Shown here: one piece after another, positions 21,236-30,092 of the stretch
Position numbering within the stretch: position 1 is the stretch's first letter
Layout of the letters: every line of letters begins with the position of its first letter
Assembly (NCBI GenBank): GCA_944393295.1
Contig: CALXZR010000124.1
Coordinates: 1 to 64,000, forward strand
Direction of reading: 5' to 3'
Length of the DNA stretch: 64,000 nucleotides
Source: an uncultured Clostridia bacterium
GTDB lineage: Bacteria; Bacillota_A; Clostridia; TANB77; CAG-508
Program-made: the position numbers and the translations under genes
The notes under the pieces: model-generated
Database searches by the model: none
The model's input: only the letters and a program-made list of their open reading frames with translations
Told to the model about the DNA's origin: nothing

Positions 21236-22249
21236 ATGAAAGAAAAAAAAGGAAAGAAATTGATAGCTGGTTTAGCAAGTACACTTATATTTTTTGGAAA
21301 AAATGTATATGCAACATCTAGTAGTACATCTTCATCTTCTGGAGGAAAAATTGGTCTTTTAATAGGAATAGTTTTAGTAGTAGCTGTTTTAACTTTAGGA
21401 TATAAAATGGATAAAAGTTCAGAGGGCGAGTCAAAAGAAGAAAAACAGCCAAAACCTAAAAAAGAGAAAAAAATAAAAGAAAGCAAAGTAATAGATGATA
21501 CAAACCAAGAAGATAATTATATAGTAGATTCTGAAAATGATATTCCATACGAACCAGAAAAAGATGAAAAATATGAACTAGAAAAAGTAGAAGCAAAGGA
21601 TTTAAATGAAGATACTGAATATGAAGAAGATAGCGTATTTTCAGGTATAAATAATGATGAACCAGAAACTGTTGAAGACGTTAAAGATTTTGATTCTACA
21701 ATGGTATTTAATACAAATGATCTTAAACAAAATGAAATTACTTCTGAACCTGAAGAAGAGCCAGAAAATGAAGATTATGAGATTGGAGATTTAAACGAAA
21801 AAATTGATGAACTTGACGATTTAGACGATATAGATGATAATTTAGTAAACGAAGAAATGTTAGAGCTAGAAAGAAATAATGATGAAGTTGAAAACCCAGA
21901 AGAATTTTTAAACAGTTTGAAAAAATATGAAGAAAATGCAGATGATTTTGCAGGTTTTTCTACAGCAGAGGATAAATCTAGCGAAGAAGAGGTTACATCA
22001 TTCTCTTTTGGAAATAGTAGCTTAGAAAATGATTCTAAAGAACATAAAAAATATACAAGAAAAAAGGATAAAGTAGAAGAAGATACTCCTGCTGAAGTTG
22101 AAGAAACTAAAGAAGAAGTGGTCGAAGAAGAAACAACTGGTTTAGATACTGGATTTTTAAATCAAATGGAGCAAAATTTAATGAAAAATCAAGAAGAAAG
22201 ACTAAAAAGCACAAAGGAGAAAAAAACACAAAAAGGAAAAAATAATTAA
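21236..22249 (+). CDS. Single-pass membrane protein with long acidic tail
   Basis: 337 residues, starting 13 bases after the kinase gene with RBS GTGGAGGG, so probably in its operon. An N-terminal hydrophobic stretch (about 9-25, signal-like, ending near YATSS) and a Ser-rich patch precede a second hydrophobic helix (about 38-55, IGLLIGIVLVVAVLTLGY). The remaining 280 residues are mostly Glu/Asp/Lys with no predicted fold, many repeats of EE, DD and EPE, and a basic end (KEKKTQKGKNN). Not recognised as a known family. Orientation would place the acidic tail in the cytoplasm if the first segment is a cleaved signal. Function unknown. Confidence 0.6.
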   Translation: MKEKKGKKLIAGLASTLIFFGKNVYATSSSTSSSSGGKIGLLIGIVLVVAVLTLGYKMDKSSEGESKEEKQPKPKKEKKIKESKVIDDTNQEDNYIVDSENDIPYEPEKDEKYELEKVEAKDLNEDTEYEEDSVFSGINNDEPETVEDVKDFDSTMVFNTNDLKQNEITSEPEEEPENEDYEIGDLNEKIDELDDLDDIDDNLVNEEMLELERNNDEVENPEEFLNSLKKYEENADDFAGFSTAEDKSSEEEVTSFSFGNSSLENDSKEHKKYTRKKDKVEEDTPAEVEETKEEVVEEETTGLDTGFLNQMEQNLMKNQEERLKSTKEKKTQKGKNN

Positions 22250-22273
22250 TAATGAGCTTGAAAGGAAGCCTAA

Positions 22274-22903
22274 ATGAACAGTAATATAAAAAATATTTTA
22301 GAATGGATATATTGCATAGCTATAGCTTTTGTTTTAGCTTTGTTGTTTCGATATTTTATAGGTACACCAACAATAGTTAGACAAAGGAGTATGTATCCAA
22401 CACTTCAAGAAAATCAAAGATTAATTTTAAATAGAACTTTTAGATTTGGAAATAGTATACCAGAAAGAGGAAAAATTATAACCTTTGAATCACCATCAAA
22501 GAACTATGAATCTTGGGAGGCTGACCAATCTAATCCTGTTGCTGTTTACAACAATGAGCCACAAGGATTAGTAAATAAATTTGTATATTATGTATTAGAA
22601 TTAACTAAAAGAAGCTATATAAAAAGAGTTATTGCATTGCCAGGAGAACATGTAAAAATAGAAAATGGTTCTGTTTATATAAATGGAGAAGAACTAGAAG
22701 AAGATTATTTAGAGCCAGATGTTGTAACAGAATCAGATGTATTTAATGATTTTATAGTACCAGAAGGTTATATTTTCGCAATGGGAGATAATAGAACAAA
22801 AAGTACAGATTGTAGAAACTTTGGATGTATACCATTAGATAAAATTGAAGGTATTGTTGTATTTAGATTTTGGCCATTTAGCGTATTTGGAAAAGTAAAA
22901 TAA
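22274..22903 (+). CDS. lepB: Signal peptidase I
   Basis: 209-residue type I signal peptidase with one N-terminal membrane helix (IYCIAIAFVLALLFRYFIG). Box B carries the catalytic serine in QRSMYPTL, and the general-base lysine is in SYIKRVIALPGE; box E is FAMGDNRTKSTDCR. Between boxes is a ~35-residue extra loop around ESPSKNYESWEADQS, which makes it longer than the minimal Gram-positive enzymes. It cleaves signal peptides of exported proteins such as the adhesin at 3265 at the outer membrane face. Start at 22274 has GAAAGGAAG upstream. Confidence 0.92.
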   Translation: MNSNIKNILEWIYCIAIAFVLALLFRYFIGTPTIVRQRSMYPTLQENQRLILNRTFRFGNSIPERGKIITFESPSKNYESWEADQSNPVAVYNNEPQGLVNKFVYYVLELTKRSYIKRVIALPGEHVKIENGSVYINGEELEEDYLEPDVVTESDVFNDFIVPEGYIFAMGDNRTKSTDCRNFGCIPLDKIEGIVVFRFWPFSVFGKVK

Positions 22904-22916
22904 AAAGGATAGTAAA

Positions 22917-23825
22917 TTGGAAGTAAGTAATATTATTGGTAATGAGGAAATAAAAGAATATTTAATAAATTCTATAAAAACAAATAATATTTTACATAGT
23001 TATTTATTTTTAGGAACAGAGGGAATAGGCAAGCGTATGCTTGCCGAAAACTTTGCAAAGTCTATTTTATGTAAAGAAAATGGAAAAGAAGAATGTAAAT
23101 GTAAATCTTGTATTTGTTTTGATGGAAAAAATCATCCTGATTATAATTTTATAAATGAGCAAGGTGAAGCTATAAAAATAGAACAAATTAGAGAAATTAC
23201 TAAAAAAGTAATAGAAAAACCTATAGTTTCTGAAAAAAAAGTATATATTATAAATGATTGTGAAAAAATGACAAAAGAAGCTCAAAATTGTTTACTAAAA
23301 ACACTAGAAGAACCACCAGAATTTGTAACTTTAATCTTAATATCTTCAAATGAAAATTTAATATTAAATACTATTAAGTCTAGATGTATGAAATTAAAAT
23401 TTCAAAATATTAATGATGAAGAGTTAAGAAAATTTGCAATAGAAAAATTGCAATATGAAGAAATTTCTGATAATATGCTAAAGTCTTTTGGTGGAAGCAT
23501 AGGAAGAGCAGAAAAACTAAAGGAAAATAATGAAAATTACAAGGCTATAGAAGAATTTACAAAATTATTAATAAAGAAAAATAAACCAGAGATTATGCAA
23601 ATAGGAAAAATACTTTACGATAAAGAAAATATTTATGATATTTTAGATTATTTAATAGTTTGTTTATATTCAAATGGAAAACAAAATAAAAAATATTTAA
23701 ACTGTATAGATCTTGTAAATAAATGTATAACAAGACTTAAAGTTAATAGTAATTTTGATATGAGTATAGACTCTCTTATAATGAAAATGTGGGAGGAGTT
23801 AAATGAAAAAAGTTACAGGTGTTAG
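22917..23825 (+). CDS. holB: DNA polymerase III delta' subunit
   Basis: 302 residues, TTG start after AAAAGGAT. AAA+ clamp-loader fold: HSYLFLGTEGIGKRMLA (degenerate P-loop), a zinc-binding cluster CKENGKEECKCKSC, a DEXX-like NDCEKMTKEAQNCLLKTLEEPP and a sensor-1 region ending TIKSRCMKLKF. The Cys cluster and SRC motif are typical of delta'. Works with tau and delta to load the beta clamp. Overlaps the following ricT gene by 23 bases; holB-yaaT/ricT order is conserved in Firmicutes. Confidence 0.9.
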   Translation: MEVSNIIGNEEIKEYLINSIKTNNILHSYLFLGTEGIGKRMLAENFAKSILCKENGKEECKCKSCICFDGKNHPDYNFINEQGEAIKIEQIREITKKVIEKPIVSEKKVYIINDCEKMTKEAQNCLLKTLEEPPEFVTLILISSNENLILNTIKSRCMKLKFQNINDEELRKFAIEKLQYEEISDNMLKSFGGSIGRAEKLKENNENYKAIEEFTKLLIKKNKPEIMQIGKILYDKENIYDILDYLIVCLYSNGKQNKKYLNCIDLVNKCITRLKVNSNFDMSIDSLIMKMWEELNEKSYRC

Positions 23826-24723
23826 ATTTAAAAAGCCGGGTAAAATATATTATTTTGATCAAGGAGATTTAAAATTAGAAAAAGGAATGCATGTTATTGT
23901 AGATACTGCTATGGGAGAAGAGTATGGAGAAGTTGTATTTCCAGAAAAAGAAGTTGATGAAAGTGAAGTAACAGAGCCTTTAAAAAAAGTTATTCGTATT
24001 GCTAGTGAAAAAGATGAAAAAATGCTAAAAGATTTTAAAGCAAAAGAAAAAGAAGCGTTTAATGTTTGTTTAGAAAAAATAAAAAAACATGATTTGCCAA
24101 TGAAGCTTATCGATGTAGAATACAAATTTGACGGTTCAAAGGTTATTTTTTATTTTACAGCAGATGGCAGAATAGATTTTAGAGAATTAGTAAAAGATTT
24201 GGCTGCTGTCTTTAGAACTAGAATTGAACTTAGACAAATAGGTGTTAGAGACGAAGTAAAAAGAATTGGTGGAAATGGTATTTGTGGAAGGCAATTATGC
24301 TGTTGTTCTTTTTTGTGTAATTTCGAAACAGTTTCTATAAAAATGGCAAAAGAACAAAATATATCTTTAAATCCTTCTAAGATTTCAGGAAACTGTGGCA
24401 GGTTAATGTGTTGCTTGAAATATGAAGAAGAGGTATATTCAGAAAAAGCAAAAAGATTGCCAAAAATAGGTGCTATTGTTAAATCAGAAGAAGGCACAGG
24501 AGAGGTTGTTTCAGTAGAAACTTTAAAAGAACTTATAAGAGTAAAATATCAAGATGGCGATGAGGCTTTTTATAAAAAGCATAATGTAAAAGATTTAGTT
24601 GTTATAAAAGATGCACAAGATGATGATAGTATTATAGCGGATAGTGCAGAAGATTTAGAAGAATTGAAAAAATTAGAAAAACTTGAAAAAACAGATAAAA
24701 ATAATCAAGAAGAAGACATTTAA
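23803..24723 (+). CDS. ricT: PSP1-domain protein RicT (YaaT)
   Basis: 306 residues with a strong RBS (GGGAGGAG). PSP1 domain from residue 1 to about 190, with the cysteine-rich signature GGNGICGRQLCCCSFL and NCGRLMCCLKYE; the cysteines bind an Fe-S cluster in the B. subtilis Ric (YlbF-YmcA-YaaT) complex. The tail (about 270-306) is a charged coiled segment. The family supports RNase Y-dependent mRNA maturation and, in B. subtilis, sporulation and competence. Position after holB matches B. subtilis yaaT. Confidence 0.92.
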   Translation: MKKVTGVRFKKPGKIYYFDQGDLKLEKGMHVIVDTAMGEEYGEVVFPEKEVDESEVTEPLKKVIRIASEKDEKMLKDFKAKEKEAFNVCLEKIKKHDLPMKLIDVEYKFDGSKVIFYFTADGRIDFRELVKDLAAVFRTRIELRQIGVRDEVKRIGGNGICGRQLCCCSFLCNFETVSIKMAKEQNISLNPSKISGNCGRLMCCLKYEEEVYSEKAKRLPKIGAIVKSEEGTGEVVSVETLKELIRVKYQDGDEAFYKKHNVKDLVVIKDAQDDDSIIADSAEDLEELKKLEKLEKTDKNNQEEDI

Positions 24724-24758
24724 AATTTTATAGGTACAATATAAGGGGAAAAATATAA

Positions 24759-26042
24759 ATGAAAACACTAATAGCAAATGGTTATATTTTGGATATGGTT
24801 GGGGATGAACCAAATATAAGAAAGTCAGATATATTATTAGAGGATAATAAAATTGTAAAAATAGATAAAGAAATTCTACAAGAAGTAGATGAAAAAATTA
24901 ATGCAAAAAATATGCTAATAATGCCAGGTTTAGTAAATACACATACACATTTAGCAATGAGTATTTTTAGAGGTTATAAAGATGATAGAAAATTAATGGA
25001 TTGGTTAGAAAATGCTATTTTCCCAGTAGAAGATAAATTAAAACCAGAAGATATCTATTGGAATTCTTATTTATCATGTTTAGAAATGATAAAATCAGGA
25101 ACAACAACTTGCAATGATATGTATTTTGGAATGAACAAAGTAATTGAAGCTATTGAGGCTACAGGTCTTAGAGCAGTAGTTGCTTGGTGTTTAACAGATG
25201 ATTCTATTAGAGACAAAATAGAAAGAACTAGAGAATATGCAAAGAAATATAATAATAAAGAAAATAGTAAAATAACTATTTTTACATCTCCACATGCACC
25301 GTATTCTTGTAATCCAGATACAATTAAACTATGCGTAGATTTAGCAAAAGAGTTGAATACTGGTTTACACATACATTTAGCAGAAACATTAAATGAAGTT
25401 AAAATAATAAAAGATAGATATGAAAAGAGTGCAACAGAATATTTAGCAGATTTAGATGTTTTTGATGTACCTGTGATTTTAGCTCATGGAATTTATATAT
25501 CAGAATCAGATATAGAGATTTTAAAGAAACATAACATAAAAGGTGGTATATCACATAATCCAATTAGCAATTGTAAATTATCTTCTGGAATATGTGATGT
25601 TGTAAATTTAAGAAAGAATGGAATTAATGTAGGACTTGGTACAGATGGAATTGGAAGTACAACAACACTAGATATGTTTGAAGAAATGAAAACAGCTGCA
25701 TATTTGCAAAAAGTAAATACTATGGAACCAACTTCTATTAATGCTTATGATATTTTAAAAATGTCAACGATTGAAGGAGCGAAGGTATTAGGCTTAGAAA
25801 AGCAAATTGGGACAATAGAAGAAGGAAAAAAGGCTGATTTAATTTTTATTAAAACAGATAAATTACATTTGTGTCCAGAAAATGATATATGCTCTAATAT
25901 TGTATATTCAGCAAATGGTTCAGATGTAGATACTGTTATTATAGATGGAAAAGTAATTATGCAAAATAGAAAAATGATTAATATGAACGAAAGAGAAGTT
26001 ATGAAACAAGTAAAAAGAATTGCTAAAAGACTATGTAAATAA
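24759..26042 (+). CDS. mtaD: 5-methylthioadenosine/S-adenosylhomocysteine deaminase
   Basis: 427-residue amidohydrolase. Metal-binding residues are visible: PGLVNTHTHLAMS (HxH), HIHLAET, the later His in ILAHGIY, and Asp in LGTDGIGSTTTLDMFEEM. Substrate motifs FRGYKDDRKLMDWLENAIFPVE and SPHAPYSCNP match the MtaD/TrzN-like branch that deaminates adenosine-type thio-nucleosides to inosine forms. Cytoplasmic; recycling of methylthioadenosine and SAH. Ribosome binding site AAGGGG is well placed. Exact substrate cannot be told from sequence. Confidence 0.87.
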   Translation: MKTLIANGYILDMVGDEPNIRKSDILLEDNKIVKIDKEILQEVDEKINAKNMLIMPGLVNTHTHLAMSIFRGYKDDRKLMDWLENAIFPVEDKLKPEDIYWNSYLSCLEMIKSGTTTCNDMYFGMNKVIEAIEATGLRAVVAWCLTDDSIRDKIERTREYAKKYNNKENSKITIFTSPHAPYSCNPDTIKLCVDLAKELNTGLHIHLAETLNEVKIIKDRYEKSATEYLADLDVFDVPVILAHGIYISESDIEILKKHNIKGGISHNPISNCKLSSGICDVVNLRKNGINVGLGTDGIGSTTTLDMFEEMKTAAYLQKVNTMEPTSINAYDILKMSTIEGAKVLGLEKQIGTIEEGKKADLIFIKTDKLHLCPENDICSNIVYSANGSDVDTVIIDGKVIMQNRKMINMNEREVMKQVKRIAKRLCK

Positions 26043-26081
26043 AAAAAGTTTCATTATTTTAAAATAAAAATAAAAAACTAC

Positions 26082-26110
26082 TTGCAAAAAAATTAAAAGT
26101 ATAAGATAAT
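26082..26110 (+). promoter_or_regulatory. Ferredoxin gene promoter
   Basis: TTGCAA (26082-26087), 17-base spacer, GATAAT (26105-26110), about 60 bases upstream of the ferredoxin ATG. Confidence 0.6.
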
Positions 26111-26170
26111 AAAAATAGTTAAAAAGAATAGACTAATTATAAATATAAGAATTTAAAGGGGGAAGTTAAA

Positions 26171-26347
26171 ATGGCTTATGTAATTTCAGATGCATGTATT
26201 AATTGTGGAGCTTGTGCAGGTGCTTGTCCTGTAAGTTGTATTTCACAAGGTGAAGATAAAATGGTTATAGACAAAAATGCTTGTATAGAATGTGGAACTT
26301 GTGCAGGTGTTTGCCCAGTTGGAGCACCACGAAAACTGAACGACTAG
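26171..26347 (+). CDS. 2[4Fe-4S] ferredoxin, last residues replaced by prophage DNA
   Basis: 58-residue clostridial ferredoxin with two CxxCxxCxxxCP motifs (CINCGACAGACP and CIECGTCAGVCP), each binding a [4Fe-4S] cluster for low-potential electron transfer. RBS AAAGGGGGAAG. The gene is the prophage attachment site: after the codons for VGAP, the bacterial ending KLENN-stop is found 34 kb away at 60381-60398, and the phage supplies RKLND-stop instead. All eight cluster cysteines lie upstream of the crossover, so the protein should stay functional in the lysogen. Too short for routine ORF calling, but certain from the motifs. Confidence 0.95.
   Translation: MAYVISDACINCGACAGACPVSCISQGEDKMVIDKNACIECGTCAGVCPVGAPRKLND
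26315..26329. other. attL core
   Basis: 15-bp CCAGTTGGAGCACCA in the ferredoxin PVGAP codons, immediately before phage-derived sequence and 52 bases from the integrase stop codon. Identical to 60366-60380. Confidence 0.88.
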
Positions 26348-26381
26348 CTGAAAGCTTTGTAATATAAGGAATAGAGGAATT

Positions 26382-27749
26382 TTACAAAAATGTAATTTCC
26401 TCTATTTTTCCATCTAAAACATAAATTTTATCCACAACAGATAACCAAAATTTTCTTTTATTTTCCAAAGTAAGTTTATTATATATAGTTAAATAGTTAG
26501 AATTAATAATTTTCTCAATTTTAGATAAATCTTTTTTTTCTTCAATAATAGTTGTAGTTTTTAATTTTTCCAATTCAGCAGAATACTTTTTATAATCTTC
26601 AGTGTAAGTTTTTTTGTCTATCAAGTCTTCTAAATACAAGTCTTTTAATTTATTAAGTTTATGTTCTAGTTTATTAATTTCTTTAGGATTGGTTTCAATA
26701 ACAATTTGTTTTTGAATTTTGCTTTTTATTTTAAATTTGTTTAATTCTACTTTTAAGTTTTCAAGCAAATATTGTTCAACACTATCTTCTCTAATTAGAT
26801 TTCGATTTGTACATTTTTTTTCATTTTTACCTACTTTATATCTAAATACATTATCACAAGAATATCTAATTAAGTTATTTTTTACACGATTATCTTGCTT
26901 TTTTATTAGTCGAGCTCCACAATTTTTACAATAAATTAAACCAGAAAATAGAGAAGTTTTATTGTTCTGTTTTACATATTTTTGTTTTTTCTTAATTAAA
27001 TTTTGAGCTTGGTAAAATAACTCATCTTCCATAATTCTAGGAATATAATTATCTATATATACATTTTTTCGATAAAGTTTGTATTTACCAATATAAGCAG
27101 TATCTTTCAAGTAGTTTTTCATAGCATCGTATCCTTTGCCCGTAAAATGCTGAACAAAATACGAATAAGTTTCAGGAATATTTCCATTAACATTAATGAA
27201 AAAATGAAATAATTTAATAATTTCATTTGCTTCATTCTCATTTATAACAAATTTATTATTTTCAATTTTATAACCATATTTAACAGAACCAGATGTGATT
27301 TCTCCATTTTTTCGTTTATTTTGAAAAACAAAGTTGATTCTCTCACTTGTCTTTCCTATTTCTCTTTGAGCTAAAGATACTCTTAAATTAAACATAAAAG
27401 TACCATCGGCAGTAGATGTATCTATATCATCCTCATCAATAGCTTTCATCGTGCAATTATTTTCTAATAAGATCTTATTTATATTATTAGCATCTAATAC
27501 ATTTCTTGATAATCTGTCTAATTTAGTAAATAAAACCATATCGAAAACACTTATTTTGCTCATCATTTCGTTCAAAGCTTTTCTTTTTTTCATAGAAGAG
27601 GCAGATATACCTTCGTCAACATAAAATTCATACTTGTATTGATGATCTTTGCAATATTTTTCTAAAGCATCTTTTTGAGCTTGAATAGAGAAACCAAACT
27701 TTGCTTGTTCCTCTGTGCTTACGCGACAATAACAAGCTACATATTTCAT
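26382..27749 (-). CDS. int: Large serine recombinase (prophage integrase)
   Basis: 455 residues. N-terminal resolvase catalytic domain with the nucleophile Ser11 in CYCRVSTEEQAKFG and the arginine-rich LDRLSRN region. A Recombinase domain follows (about 160-260, KYGYKIENNKF), then a zinc ribbon (IYCKNCGARL with a second Cys pair near SCDN/KKCTNRN), then a coiled-coil (about 360-420) used in directionality control. Length is at the short end of the family. It should join attP with the ferredoxin attB without host factors; excision normally needs a phage directionality factor, not identified here. AAGGAGG precedes the ATG. Confidence 0.95.
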   Translation of the reverse strand: MKYVACYCRVSTEEQAKFGFSIQAQKDALEKYCKDHQYKYEFYVDEGISASSMKKRKALNEMMSKISVFDMVLFTKLDRLSRNVLDANNINKILLENNCTMKAIDEDDIDTSTADGTFMFNLRVSLAQREIGKTSERINFVFQNKRKNGEITSGSVKYGYKIENNKFVINENEANEIIKLFHFFINVNGNIPETYSYFVQHFTGKGYDAMKNYLKDTAYIGKYKLYRKNVYIDNYIPRIMEDELFYQAQNLIKKKQKYVKQNNKTSLFSGLIYCKNCGARLIKKQDNRVKNNLIRYSCDNVFRYKVGKNEKKCTNRNLIREDSVEQYLLENLKVELNKFKIKSKIQKQIVIETNPKEINKLEHKLNKLKDLYLEDLIDKKTYTEDYKKYSAELEKLKTTTIIEEKKDLSKIEKIINSNYLTIYNKLTLENKRKFWLSVVDKIYVLDGKIEEITFL

Positions 27750-27777
27750 AAAAAACCTCCTTAAACAAATTTTCGGT

Positions 27778-27830
27778 ACTTGTATAAGGAGTTTATATGT
27801 AATATAATAATAAAAACTGCTTATACAAGT
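27778..27830. promoter_or_regulatory. Overlapping divergent promoters within an 11-bp inverted repeat
   Basis: ACTTGTATAAG (27778-27788) and its exact complement CTTATACAAGT (27820-27830) place a TTGTAT -35 box on each strand. Rightward: TTGTAT 27780-27785, 17-base spacer, perfect TATAAT 27803-27808. Leftward (integrase): TTGTAT 27828-27823, 16-base spacer, TATATT 27806-27801. The -10 boxes overlap, so polymerase should be able to use only one at a time. Confidence 0.65.
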
Positions 27831-27887
27831 AGTATTGAGATAGATAATGTATAAAGTTTGGCGACCGAGTACATTATCTATTTTTTT
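27815..27887 (+). ncRNA. Candidate ~73-nt phage small RNA
   Basis: Predicted from a good promoter (27780-27808) to a strong terminator (stem 27841-27851/27870-27880 plus seven T). The 5' part can form a small hairpin (ACTGCTT with AAGTAGT, 27816-27833 region). No ORF of useful size is inside. It lies between the integrase and GIY-YIG genes on the opposite strand, and would be antisense to any read-through from the latter into int. Not matched to a known RNA family. Confidence 0.5.
27841..27887 (+). terminator. Rightward intrinsic terminator of the candidate small RNA
   Basis: Perfect 11-bp stem TAGATAATGTA/TACATTATCTA with an 18-nt loop, followed by T7. Its polarity does not fit the two flanking leftward genes, which is why a separate rightward transcript is proposed. 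Confidence 0.75.
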
Positions 27888-27909
27888 AAATTAAGATTTT
27901 TATAATTTA

Positions 27910-29331
27910 TTATTGAGTTTCCATTATTTTTTTACTTTGTCTATATTCATAAGCTTCTGCATAATCAGTAAAATTGACAGTATTATTATAATTATTTCTA
28001 ACCACATCTTTAATTTTATTTAAATCAATATTATAAAATTCTTTTCTTGGATTAAGTTTATTTACTTGATTTTCTTTAAATGTTTGATGTAAGATATTTT
28101 CTAAAGCTGGTGCATCGTCACTAAATATTAATGCATGTACATCAAATGAAAAAGGAACTGAAGCATCACTTAATTCTTTAATTCTATCCATTGGTTCTAA
28201 TCTTCTAGTCATTCCAATTTTGTATATATTTTCACCAAATGAACCAATATTAGATATAATATAAACATAACCTGCACGAGTATTTTGCTCTCTTTGCAAT
28301 ACATTTTCTTTATCTTTTTCTAATAATTTTAATTTTTCTTCTAATTCTTTAATTTTGTCAACATATAATTGTTTTTCAACATCATTATTACTTTTATTTA
28401 GATAATTCATTAATTTTGATATTTCATTTTTGAATTGATTTTCTTCTTTTTCTAAGCGTATTTTTTCGCGTTCGATTTCTTTTCGAACTTTTTCTTCTTC
28501 TAGTAATTGCTCACGAATTGCTTTTTGTTGTTCTTTCTCATTTTCGACTTGTTGAATATATGAATACATTAGTGTAAGTTCTTTTAATTTTTGTTCGTAT
28601 AAATCTTTTGAGATTTGTACATAATCAAGTTCGTATAATTTATTTAAGGCATTATAAGCTTTTTCAACTTTAGCTCTTGATGCATCAATGTTTTTTATAG
28701 TTAGATTGTCAATAATAGTATTGCATTCACTATTAAAACTTCTTAATAATTGCTTTATGTTATTATTTATAATTTTTTTATTATTTTTATCTAAAAGAGT
28801 TGTTACTAGAATTGCTTTATCTTCTTTAACTAAAGAATCTTGCTCTAGTTTTAAAAGATTTAATTTATTTTTTATTTCTTGAGAAGGAATATCTAAATAA
28901 TCTGATACATTTCCATAATCAACTGTTAAATTTTTATTTAAATTATCAATTTCTTTTAATAATGTATCTTTTTCATTTTTTAATTCTAAAATTTTATTTT
29001 CCAAGTGACTTATTGAAGTTTGTTTAATTGTTTCAGTATTATTTTTCTCTTTATTTAATTCCTCAATCTGTGATTCTAATTCCTTAGTTTTTAACATAAT
29101 TTCATCATTTAACGATTGAATTTTTTCATCAATTTTGTCAAATTCACCATATTTAATATTTCTATGATAATTATTTATATAATGCTTTATTAATAAAACA
29201 ATTCCAACGAAAAAAGGAATAATAAAAATCCATAAAGCAAAACAAATACATAGAAACCAAGTTTGTAAATACCATTTTTTCTCTGGCTTTGTAATTGCAA
29301 GTTTAATTTTTTGAAAGATATTTAATTCCAT
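27910..29331 (-). CDS. Membrane-anchored coiled-coil protein with C-terminal GIY-YIG-like (T5orf172) domain
   Basis: 473 residues; RBS AAGGAG. A Trp-rich N-terminus and strong membrane segments (about 20-50, WFLCICFALWIFIIPFFVG) are followed by a long coiled coil to about 350 with a DUF4041-like middle (around the AYNALNKLYELDYVQISKDLYEQKL stretch). The C-terminal 120 residues carry YVYIISN...YKIGMTRR, the GIY-YIG fold signature of the T5orf172/Mug113 branch, with a conserved Glu in PALENILHQ. Proteins of this build sit beside repressors in many Firmicute prophages. Nuclease action at the membrane, such as exclusion of other phages, is inference only. Confidence 0.78.
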   Translation of the reverse strand: MELNIFQKIKLAITKPEKKWYLQTWFLCICFALWIFIIPFFVGIVLLIKHYINNYHRNIKYGEFDKIDEKIQSLNDEIMLKTKELESQIEELNKEKNNTETIKQTSISHLENKILELKNEKDTLLKEIDNLNKNLTVDYGNVSDYLDIPSQEIKNKLNLLKLEQDSLVKEDKAILVTTLLDKNNKKIINNNIKQLLRSFNSECNTIIDNLTIKNIDASRAKVEKAYNALNKLYELDYVQISKDLYEQKLKELTLMYSYIQQVENEKEQQKAIREQLLEEEKVRKEIEREKIRLEKEENQFKNEISKLMNYLNKSNNDVEKQLYVDKIKELEEKLKLLEKDKENVLQREQNTRAGYVYIISNIGSFGENIYKIGMTRRLEPMDRIKELSDASVPFSFDVHALIFSDDAPALENILHQTFKENQVNKLNPRKEFYNIDLNKIKDVVRNNYNNTVNFTDYAEAYEYRQSKKIMETQ

Positions 29332-29383
29332 AATTTACTCCTTAATTAAAATAATATATTTAAAAACATTAATAACTAAATTA

Positions 29384-30073
29384 TTATTTTCTCATTTTTT
29401 TTCTTCTTATTTCTTCGACAATTCCGATTACTTTTACAGGCAGATTTTCAATTTGTTCGTTTGTAAAAGTAATCGGATCATATTTTGCATTTAGTGGTTG
29501 TAATGTAATTCCGTTTTCATTTTTTCGTACTCTTTTGAAAGTACCTTCATCACCATTAACCATAACAACACAGTCATCACCGTTTTCACAATCATCGACC
29601 TTTTCAAGAATAAGTGTATCTCCGTCTAAGTACTCAGGTTCCATACTATCGCCTTTAACTTTCAAACCAAAATATTGTTTACCACCTTTTAACATATCTG
29701 AGGATATTTCTTCTGTGTCTATTATATCTTCAATACATTCTAATGGGACACCAGCTGGAATAGTACCATATACAAAAACAATTGCTGAAGAAGTAGTTTG
29801 ACTTGCAAATTGTTTTTGATATTCATTTTCATCTAGATATATATTTTGTTCATTATTAAGTTGTTTTAATAATGTTTCTAAATTTATATTCATTGCTTTT
29901 GCTAAAGATTTTAATGTTTCTATGCTAGGACTAATTGGTTTGTTTGTTGCTGGATTCACATTTTTTTCTAACATATGGATGTAACTTCTACTTGTTCCTA
30001 TTAAATTAGCAAAATCTTGTAAAGACATATTATGTTCTTCTCTATATTGTTTAATAATTTCACCTAAAAGCAT
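29384..30073 (-). CDS. CI-like phage repressor (HTH plus S24 peptidase)
   Basis: 229 residues; start 30073 selected because AGGAGGT is 8 bases upstream, rather than an ATG 45 bases earlier. Residues 1-65 are an XRE helix-turn-helix (YREEHNMSLQDFANLIGTSRSYIHMLEK). The C-terminal half is a LexA/S24 peptidase fold: GTIPAG resembles the cleavage region, catalytic Ser in VKGDSMEPEYLDGD, and Lys in EGTFKRV. It should hold the lysogenic state and self-cleave with activated RecA. A 20-bp palindrome overlaps its own promoter, suggesting autoregulation. Leftward with the GIY-YIG gene 52 bases downstream. Confidence 0.93.
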   Translation of the reverse strand: MLLGEIIKQYREEHNMSLQDFANLIGTSRSYIHMLEKNVNPATNKPISPSIETLKSLAKAMNINLETLLKQLNNEQNIYLDENEYQKQFASQTTSSAIVFVYGTIPAGVPLECIEDIIDTEEISSDMLKGGKQYFGLKVKGDSMEPEYLDGDTLILEKVDDCENGDDCVVMVNGDEGTFKRVRKNENGITLQPLNAKYDPITFTNEQIENLPVKVIGIVEEIRRKKMRK

Positions 30074-30092
30074 TATTTTGTACCTCCTATGC

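Noticed and set aside
26171..26347. Ferredoxin inactivated by the prophage
   Set aside because: The phage supplies an in-frame ending and all cluster cysteines remain.
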